From: Myxococcales bacterium
GTDB lineage: Bacteria; Myxococcota; Myxococcia; Myxococcales; Anaeromyxobacteraceae
Assembly: GCA_021784495.1 (NCBI GenBank)
Contig: JAJXSQ010000047.1
Span: 1 to 9,955, forward strand
Reading direction: 5' to 3'
Length of the DNA stretch: 9,955 bases
Part shown: piece after piece, positions 1 to 5,208 of the stretch
Layout: each line of letters begins with the position of its first letter
Position numbering within the stretch: position 1 is the stretch's first letter
Program-made: the position numbers and the translations under genes
Notes under the pieces: generated by a model
The model's database searches: none
What the model saw: the letters and a program-made list of their open reading frames with translations, nothing else
Told to the model about the DNA's origin: nothing

Positions 1-108
1 GGGCCGGGCGCAGGCGCCGCCGTCCGCGGCGCCGGCGGGCGGGACGCAGGCGGGGCCGGCGGCGGGGAGGGCCGCGAGGGAGAGGGCGAGGGAGAGCAGG
101 GCGACCAT
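1..108 (-). CDS. Exported protein, N-terminus only (runs off left edge)
   Basis: Only the first 36 codons are in the window, reading leftward from an ATG at 108 to the edge. The translation opens with a short hydrophobic Leu/Ala-rich stretch (MVALLSLALSLAALPA) and then a Pro/Ala/Gly-rich segment with Cys at residues 21 and 33. This looks like a Sec signal peptide. The GPAC around Cys21 is a poor lipobox, so I favour signal peptidase I cleavage near ALPA/A, though a lipoprotein is possible. It starts 8 nt after the metalloprotease stop, with an AGGAG Shine-Dalgarno overlapping that stop codon, so the two are almost certainly co-transcribed and perhaps translationally coupled. Function cannot be recognised from 36 residues. 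The signal peptide, the ribosome site and the tight spacing together support a real gene. Confidence 0.7.
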   Translation of the reverse strand, partial: MVALLSLALSLAALPAAGPACVPPAGAADGGACARP

Positions 109-113
109 GGGAG

Positions 114-118
114 CTCCT
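114..118 (-). promoter_or_regulatory. Shine-Dalgarno overlapping the upstream stop codon
   Basis: On the minus strand the sequence reads TAGGAGCTCCCATG. The AGGAG core (118-114) shares its first two bases with the TAG stop (119-117) of the metalloprotease gene and sits 5 nt from the ATG at 108. Ribosomes finishing the first gene would be placed directly over the start of the next, which favours translational coupling. It also supports ATG 108 as the start of the truncated gene. Confidence 0.65.
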
Positions 119-1766
119 AGCGGACCGCCGGGTTGGCGCGCATGACCGCGGCCTGCTGCGGGCTCAGCTCGCCGGTCGAGACGGTCTGGTCGAGCATGTA
201 GAACATGAGGTCGGCGCCGCCGCCGCAGGGGCTCGCGGCCGGGCAGAGGTCGCCGCCTCCGGGGCAGGGGCTCGAGGCGCTCCCGGTGCACCAGCTCGCC
301 TTCATGAGGGTCGGCGCGCCCTTCGGGCCGTTGCTGTTGCAGCTCTTCTGGTCCGCGCTGCCGGCCGCGGTGCACTGGGTGCAGCCGCAGATGGGCGTGT
401 CGTCGAGCGTGTCGAACTGGTCTCCGGTCTCCTCGGTCGTGTGGTAGAGGCCGAGCCAGTGGCCGATCTCGTGGGCCGCGACGTAGGCGAGGACGTCGAC
501 GCCGCAGGTGGTGAGGGAGAACGAGGGGGACTGGCCGCAGGTGCTGGCGTAGTTGTACGGGTCGGTCGGGCTGAGGCTGGGGAGGCTGGCGCCGAGCGAG
601 GCGACGGAGCCGCTGCTCACCGTCGCCGGGAGCGCCGAGGGGCCGGGGACGGCGCCGTCGAAGCCGAGCACCTGGAGGCTCTGGGTCGGCGACGCCTCGG
701 TGATGGCGTCGACGAGGAAGAGGCGCGCCCCGTCGTCGGTGGTGTCGCCGTAGGTGTAGAGCTGCCGCTCGTCGCCGCACGGGCTCGGGTTGCTCGGGTC
801 GAAGACGATGGTCGAGAACCGGTCGATGGCCGCCAGCGGGGCGTCGGCCCAGGTGACCCGCACGGCGATCCCGGCCGGGGCGTAGAGCGCCTGGAGGTCC
901 TGGACGAAGCGCTGGAAGCGCGGATCGGTGCCGGCGGCGGCGGCGGTGTAGCTGCTCGAAACGAAGTAGATCGTCACGTCGAGCGTGCCGGTCGACGGGA
1001 TCCCCCCGGTCGCCGCGGCCGGGCGCAGGAGCACCTGGAGGTCGTAGGCGCCGGCGGTGCCGCTGCCCGCCGGCACCGAGCAGCCGGATCCGGTCGCGCA
1101 CTCGTAGGCGTAGTCGTTCACCAGGAAGGACCAGCTCCCGGCCGCCACGTTTCCGGCCGCGACCCCGGAGAGCGCGGCGGAGGTGTTGGGGACGGTGAAG
1201 GCGGCGGCGAAGCCGCGGGGGATCAGGTAGGCGGCCTGCGGCTTCGACCAGTCCGGGTAGCCGTAGGCGTCGTTCGGCGGCGAGGCGAAGTCGTCGTAGT
1301 AGGTCGAGCCGGAGGGGGTGGTCACCAGGTTCGGCACGACGCCGTTCTCGATGGCGTTGCTCCCCGACGGCACGATGCTGATCGGGGCGGTGAGGACGTT
1401 GCTCCCGGCGGAGATCGGCTCGACCTGGGCGAGGATCGAGAACCCGGCGGTCCCCGGCGGGACGTCGAAGTGGACGGTGTCGCCGACGGTGTGGATCCCG
1501 AGGTCGAGGGTGTTCCCGGCGTAGACCGACGCCTGGTGGAGCACCTCGCAGGTGGCGGCGGTGCAGCTGCCCGAGGTGGCGCCGGTCGGGTACTCGCACC
1601 AGTAGGGGACCCGGCAGTCGCTGCTCGCCTTGCAGTAGGCGCCGAGGCCGGCGGTGCCGCCGCCCCCCGAGCCGCCGGAGGAGCCGGAGGAGCCGCCGCA
1701 GCCGGCGGCGGCGAGGGCGGCGAGGCTGGCGAGGAGGAGGGGCGGGGCCGCGGTTCGGGCAAGCAT
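117..1766 (-). CDS. Lipoprotein zinc metalloprotease, metzincin (pappalysin/M43-like)
   Basis: A 549-residue exported protease. Residues 1-23 form a lipoprotein signal peptide ending AAAGC (Cys23 as lipidation site), followed by a flexible Gly/Ser tract (about 24-40) and a small Cys-rich segment (about 44-73). The middle region (about 80-330) has no fold I recognise. The C-terminal third holds the catalytic centre: HEIGHWLGLYH at 432-442 gives zinc ligands His432, His436 and His442 and catalytic Glu433, and LMFYM with Met521 fits the metzincin Met-turn. The GDxxDxxDDTP stretch just after the zinc motif is typical of the M43 (pappalysin/cytophagalysin) group. About ten cysteines lie between the zinc motif and the Met-turn, suggesting a disulfide-stabilised insert. 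ATG 1766 was chosen because it gives a clean signal peptide; the frame stays open upstream through the antisense of other genes. Substrate is unknown. It is probably anchored in the outer membrane, acting on extracellular protein. Confidence 0.88.
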   Translation of the reverse strand: MLARTAAPPLLLASLAALAAAGCGGSSGSSGGSGGGGTAGLGAYCKASSDCRVPYWCEYPTGATSGSCTAATCEVLHQASVYAGNTLDLGIHTVGDTVHFDVPPGTAGFSILAQVEPISAGSNVLTAPISIVPSGSNAIENGVVPNLVTTPSGSTYYDDFASPPNDAYGYPDWSKPQAAYLIPRGFAAAFTVPNTSAALSGVAAGNVAAGSWSFLVNDYAYECATGSGCSVPAGSGTAGAYDLQVLLRPAAATGGIPSTGTLDVTIYFVSSSYTAAAAGTDPRFQRFVQDLQALYAPAGIAVRVTWADAPLAAIDRFSTIVFDPSNPSPCGDERQLYTYGDTTDDGARLFLVDAITEASPTQSLQVLGFDGAVPGPSALPATVSSGSVASLGASLPSLSPTDPYNYASTCGQSPSFSLTTCGVDVLAYVAAHEIGHWLGLYHTTEETGDQFDTLDDTPICGCTQCTAAGSADQKSCNSNGPKGAPTLMKASWCTGSASSPCPGGGDLCPAASPCGGGADLMFYMLDQTVSTGELSPQQAAVMRANPAVR

Positions 1767-1821
1767 CGGCCCGGAGCATCCTATGGGTCCTGGCGGCGCA
1801 CAATCGGGCGGGCGGACCCGC

Positions 1822-1850
1822 TTCCGATCCCCCCCCGTTTCCGCTAGAAC
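1822..1850 (+). promoter_or_regulatory. Candidate promoter for the ABC-F gene, possibly leaderless
   Basis: TTCCGA (1822-1827, 3 of 6 to the sigma70 -35 box) and TAGAAC (1845-1850, 4 of 6 to the -10 box) are separated by exactly 17 nt in the 93-nt divergent gap between the metalloprotease and ABC-F genes. A start about 7-10 nt past the -10 box would fall at 1857-1860, right at the ATG. There is no Shine-Dalgarno ahead of that ATG (the preceding bases are a run of C), so a leaderless transcript would explain both facts. The boxes are weak matches. Confidence 0.3.
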
Positions 1851-1859
1851 CCGACCCCC

Positions 1860-3458
1860 ATGATCTCGGTCCAGGACGTCACCAAGGCCTTCGGCCCCAA
1901 GAAGCTCTTCGATGACGTGAACGTCGCCTTCTCGCCGGGCGCCCGCTACGGCCTCACCGGGCCGAACGGCGCCGGCAAGACCACCTTCATGAAGATCCTC
2001 GCCGGCGACGAGGAGCCCGACGCCGGCCAGGTGCAGCGCCCCCGGCGGCTCGGCATCCTCCGCCAGGACCACTTCCGGTACGAGGATCACCGGGTGATCG
2101 ACGTGGTGCTGATGGGGAACGGCCCGCTCTGGAGCGCGATGGCGGAGAAGGAGCAGCTGCTCGCCCGCCCGGAGATGACCGACGCCGACGGGATGCGGCT
2201 CGCCGAGCTCGAGGGGGTGATCGGCGAGGAGGACGGCTACTCGGCGGAGGCGACGGCCGGCGAGCTCCTCTCCGGCCTCGGGGTGGACGCGGAGTTCCAC
2301 GACCAGCCGATGCGCGCCCTGGCCGGCGGCTACAAGCTCCGGGTGCTCCTCGCCCAGGCGCTCTTCGGCAAGCCGCAGGCGCTCCTCCTCGACGAGCCGA
2401 CGAACCACCTCGACCTCGAGTCGATCCGCTGGCTGGAGCGGTTCCTGCTGGCCTACGAGGGGGTGCTGGTCACCATCAGCCACGACCGGCACTTCCTCAA
2501 CGCCATCTGCACCCACATCGCCGACATCGACTACGAGGCGATCATCCTCTACCCGGGCGGCTACGACGACATGGTCCGCCACAAGGGCCAGGTGCGCAGC
2601 CGGGTGGAGTCGGAGAACTCCGAGAAGAAGAAGAAGATCGCCCAGCTCCAGGACTTCGTCGCCCGCTTCCACGCCGGCACCCGGGCCTCGCAGGTGCAGA
2701 GCCGCATCCGGGCGATGCAGAAGCTGAAGCTCGACGAGATGAAGCGCTCGAACATCGCCGCGCCCTTCATCAAGTTCGAGCAGAAGGCGCCGAGCGGCAA
2801 GCAGACCCTCACCCTCGAGTCGATCGAGAAGCGGTACGGGGACGAGCGGGTCGTCCGGCCCTTCTCGGCGCTGGTCACCCGGGGCGAGAAGATCTGCGTC
2901 ATCGGGAAGAACGGCGTGGGGAAGACGACCCTGGCCAAGATGATCGCCGGCGAGCTGAAGCCGGATCACGGCCACGTCCGCTGGGGCCACCAGGCCCAGG
3001 TCGGCTACCTGCCGCAGGACCAGGCGGGGGTGGTCCGGCCGGGGACGACCGCCTTCGGGTGGCTCCGCGAGCTCGAGGACAAGCTCACCAACGAGGAGAT
3101 CTCCGGCCTCCTCGGGCGCATGCTCTTCTCCGGCGAGGAGCGGATGAAGCCGACCGCGACCCTCTCCGGCGGCGAGACGGTCCGGCTCCTCCTCGCCAAG
3201 CTCATGCTCTTCAAGGACAACGTCCTGGTCCTCGACGAGCCGACGAACCACCTCGACCTCCAGTCGATCGCCGCGCTCTCCGAGGGGCTCCAGCGGTACG
3301 AGGGGACGGTGATCCTCGTCACCCACGACCAGGAGCTGATCCGCGAGGTGGGGAGCCGCGTCTGGTCGCTCCACCCGGGCGAGCAGGTGCTCGACTTCCC
3401 GGGGACCTTCGACGAGTTCCTGGAGAAGCACCCGGATCTGGCCGAGGCGCACCGCTAG
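1860..3458 (+). CDS. ybiT: ABC-F family ATPase, YbiT type (ribosome-associated)
   Basis: A 532-residue soluble protein with two ABC ATPase domains in tandem and no membrane segments, the ABC-F layout. Domain 1 has Walker A GPNGAGKT (34-41), signature LAGGY (154-158), Walker B ALLLDEP (174-180) and the H-loop SHD (207-209). A charged, Lys/Arg-rich helical linker (about 238-305) corresponds to the P-site tRNA interaction motif. Domain 2 has GKNGVGKT (349-356), LSGGE (435-439), VLVLDEP (455-461) and THD (488-490). Length, N-terminus (MISVQDVTKAFG) and several blocks (DGYSAEA, RWLE, SHDRHFLN, CTH) match what I know of E. coli YbiT (530 aa). ABC-F proteins bind the ribosomal E site and relieve particular stalled states; the precise target of YbiT is less settled. 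ATG 1860 lacks a Shine-Dalgarno but matches the family N-terminus. The stop lies in the same CTAG as the convergent methyltransferase stop. Confidence 0.93.
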   Translation: MISVQDVTKAFGPKKLFDDVNVAFSPGARYGLTGPNGAGKTTFMKILAGDEEPDAGQVQRPRRLGILRQDHFRYEDHRVIDVVLMGNGPLWSAMAEKEQLLARPEMTDADGMRLAELEGVIGEEDGYSAEATAGELLSGLGVDAEFHDQPMRALAGGYKLRVLLAQALFGKPQALLLDEPTNHLDLESIRWLERFLLAYEGVLVTISHDRHFLNAICTHIADIDYEAIILYPGGYDDMVRHKGQVRSRVESENSEKKKKIAQLQDFVARFHAGTRASQVQSRIRAMQKLKLDEMKRSNIAAPFIKFEQKAPSGKQTLTLESIEKRYGDERVVRPFSALVTRGEKICVIGKNGVGKTTLAKMIAGELKPDHGHVRWGHQAQVGYLPQDQAGVVRPGTTAFGWLRELEDKLTNEEISGLLGRMLFSGEERMKPTATLSGGETVRLLLAKLMLFKDNVLVLDEPTNHLDLQSIAALSEGLQRYEGTVILVTHDQELIREVGSRVWSLHPGEQVLDFPGTFDEFLEKHPDLAEAHR

Positions 3459-4303
3459 GGCGCGGGCGCGCCTGCCGGGAAGAGCAGGCGCACGATCTTC
3501 GGCCGGATCCCGGCCGCCGCGCACAGCCCGAGGAGCCGGTCCTCCGCGGCGCGATCGGAGGCGCGCACCTTGCGCCCGAGGATCAGCTCGTTCTTGAGCG
3601 AGTGCTCCCAGCCGGCCAGCTCGGTGACGGTGACCGCGTAGCCGGAGGCCCGGAGCGCCAGGGCGCGGACGACGTTGGTGAGGTGGGAGCCGAACTCGCG
3701 CCGGTGCCAGGGGTGCTCGAAGAGCGGCGCCAGGAGGGGCGCGGGGGCGGCCGCCTCGCCGAGCTGGCGCGCGACCTCCGCCTGGCAGCAGGGGACGACG
3801 GCGACGTGGTCGGCGCCGTGGCGGACGGCGAGGGCGAGCGCGTCGTCGGTGGCCGTGTCGCAGGCGTGGAGCGCGGTGACGAGGTGGACCCGGGCCGGCG
3901 GGGCGGCGGCGTCGATCGCCGCCCGCTCGAAGCGCATCCGGTCGGCCCCGAGCCGGGCGGCCAGCGCCTCCGCCGCCGCCACCAGCTCCGGCCGCGCCTC
4001 GACCGCGTGGAGCGACCCCTTCCCCGCGGGGCGCAGGAAGAGCTCGTGGAGCACGAAGCCGAGGTAGCTCTTGCCGGCGCCGCAGTCGACGAGCACCGGG
4101 TCGCCGAAGCGGGCGAGGACGTCCTCGATCGCCGGCGCCAGCAGCCGGACGAGGTGGTTCACCTGCTTCAGCTTGCGGAGGGAGTCGGCGTTGAGGGCGC
4201 CGTCGCGGGTGAGGATGTGGAGCGCCTTCAGGAGCTCGGGCGACTGGCCGGGGAGGAGCTCCCGCGCCACCGCCGCGCCCCGCCTGCTCGATCGTCCGGT
4301 CAC
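3455..4303 (-). CDS. Class I SAM-dependent methyltransferase (PF13679-like)
   Basis: A 282-residue cytoplasmic protein with a Rossmann-type methyltransferase fold. The SAM-binding motif I is VDCGAGKSYLGF (72-83). Further blocks typical of the GSTCD/Methyltransf_32-like group are RKLKQVNH (43-50), ALHACDTATDDAL (144-156), PCCQ (171-174) and KNELILG (237-243). The family is widespread but the substrate is not established; the Cys-Cys-Gln motif sits where N-methyltransferases often carry their acceptor-contacting residues, so RNA, protein or small molecule all remain possible. The start is uncertain: GTG 4303 gives 282 residues, and GTG 4270 gives 271 residues with a better upstream purine tract (AGGCGGGG). 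There is no ATG before the conserved region. It is divergent from the YebC gene (139-nt gap) and convergent with the ABC-F gene (4-bp overlap at the stops), so it has its own promoter, which I could not identify. Confidence 0.85.
   Translation of the reverse strand: MTGRSSRRGAAVARELLPGQSPELLKALHILTRDGALNADSLRKLKQVNHLVRLLAPAIEDVLARFGDPVLVDCGAGKSYLGFVLHELFLRPAGKGSLHAVEARPELVAAAEALAARLGADRMRFERAAIDAAAPPARVHLVTALHACDTATDDALALAVRHGADHVAVVPCCQAEVARQLGEAAAPAPLLAPLFEHPWHRREFGSHLTNVVRALALRASGYAVTVTELAGWEHSLKNELILGRKVRASDRAAEDRLLGLCAAAGIRPKIVRLLFPAGAPAP
3468..3491. terminator. Hairpin just past the ABC-F stop, inside the methyltransferase C-terminus
   Basis: GCGCCTGC (3468-3475) and GCAGGCGC (3484-3491) form a perfect 8-bp stem with an 8-nt loop. 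It begins 10 nt after the ABC-F stop codon and lies within the last codons of the convergent methyltransferase gene. No T tract follows, so it would be a weak intrinsic terminator, or it may simply stabilise the 3' end or limit read-through between converging polymerases. Confidence 0.4.
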
Positions 4304-4442
4304 CGGACCGAGTCTACCCCGGCGCCCGGGCGGGCCGCACCGCCGCCCCGGGCCGGCGCGCCGCCGGGCTGGCGGACAGGGGCGCCGCGGTGGGATAAGA
4401 CGTGCCTCGCGGGGACCGACCCCCCGCCGGAGAGGGTGAGCG

Positions 4443-5165
4443 ATGGGACGGATCTTCGAGACGCGCAAGGCGACCATGTTCGCCCGCTGGAACAAGATGG
4501 CGAAGGTCTTCACCCGGATCGCCAAGGACATCGCGATCGCGGTGAAGGCGGGCGGCCCGAGCCCGGACGGGAACCCGGCCCTGCGGCGGGCGCTCCAGAA
4601 CGCCCGCGGCGCCAACATGCCGAAGGACAAGGTCGAGGCGGCGATCAAGCGCGCCAGCGGCCAGGACCAGCAGGCCTACGAGGTCGTGATCTACGAGGGG
4701 TACGGCCCCCACGGCGTGCCGGTGGTGGTCGAGACCGCGACCGACAACGTCGTCCGCACGGTCGCCAACGTCCGGGTCGCCTTCAAGAACCACGGCGGCA
4801 ACATGGGGACGGCCGGGAGCGTCGCCTTCCAGTTCCAGAAGATGGGCGTCTTCCGGCTCCCGCCGGAGGGGCTCGACCTCGACGCGCTCGAGCTCGACCT
4901 GATCGACCACGGCCTCGAGGAGCTGGGCGAGGGGACGGGCGAGAAGGGCGAGCGGCAGGTGGTGATCCGCTGCGCCTTCCAGGACTTCGGCCGGCTCCAG
5001 GCGGCCATCGAGGCGCGCGGCCTCCACGTCCTCTCGGCCGAGTCGGAGTTCGTGCCGCAGACCCCGGTCACCTTGCCGGAGGAGCAGGCGCACGAGGTGC
5101 TCGAGCTGGTCGACTCCCTCGAGCAGGACGAGGACGTCCAGCGCGTCTTCCACGCGCTCGGGTGA
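4443..5165 (+). CDS. yebC: YebC/PmpR/TACO1 family protein
   Basis: A 240-residue soluble protein with the full length and order of the YebC family. The N-terminal helical domain (about 1-75) begins MGRIFETRKATMFARW, a variant start seen in one YebC subgroup rather than the MAGHSKW form of E. coli YebC. The family signature follows: YEGYGPHGVP (about 80-89), ETATDNVVRT (about 93-102) and VRVAFKNHGGNMGTAGSV (about 106-123). An acidic tail ends DEDVQRVFHAL. YebC proteins were long annotated as transcription regulators (PmpR); more recent work ties the family, including mitochondrial TACO1, to translation of proline-rich stalling sequences on the ribosome. Which role applies here cannot be read from sequence. 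The ATG at 4443 has a good ribosome site (GGAG/GAGGGTGA at 4429-4439). A strong hairpin follows the stop. A YebC next to a convergent ABC-F/methyltransferase pair fits a translation role but does not prove it. Confidence 0.92.
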   Translation: MGRIFETRKATMFARWNKMAKVFTRIAKDIAIAVKAGGPSPDGNPALRRALQNARGANMPKDKVEAAIKRASGQDQQAYEVVIYEGYGPHGVPVVVETATDNVVRTVANVRVAFKNHGGNMGTAGSVAFQFQKMGVFRLPPEGLDLDALELDLIDHGLEELGEGTGEKGERQVVIRCAFQDFGRLQAAIEARGLHVLSAESEFVPQTPVTLPEEQAHEVLELVDSLEQDEDVQRVFHALG

Positions 5166-5169
5166 GCGT

Positions 5170-5196
5170 CGGGGGCCCGCCCGGCGCGGGCCCCCG
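5170..5196. terminator. Strong GC hairpin between convergent genes
   Basis: An 11-bp perfect stem (5170-5180 with 5186-5196) around a CCGGC loop begins 5 nt after the yebC stop and ends 13 nt before the stop of the minus-strand lipoprotein gene. It is symmetrical, so it can fold in transcripts from either side. There is no T tract on either strand, which is common in very GC-rich genomes. Most likely a bidirectional terminator. Confidence 0.6.
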
Positions 5197-5208
5197 GAGC
5201 CTCCCCGG

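Noticed and set aside
1778..1783. TAGGAT (minus strand) as a -10 box for the metalloprotease gene
   Set aside because: It would leave almost no leader, and the nearest -35-like TTGTGC has a spacer of only 14 nt. Too weak to call.
441..1847. Plus-strand open frame (468 codons) opposite the metalloprotease
   Set aside because: It is a Gly/Arg/Val-rich shadow frame opposite a well-supported protease with catalytic motifs.
1767..3524. N-terminal extension of the metalloprotease frame through the ABC-F antisense
   Set aside because: The frame is open only because of GC bias. The lipoprotein signal peptide at ATG 1766 marks the real start.
4314..4380. GC palindromes in the methyltransferase-yebC gap as an operator
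   Set aside because: Short CCGG/GGCGCGCC-type palindromes arise often by chance in DNA of this composition, and no paired half-sites with regular spacing were found.
4373..4399. CGGACA and GATAAG as a yebC promoter
   Set aside because: The spacer is only 15 nt and both boxes are partial matches in a GC-rich gap. I would not support it without transcript data.
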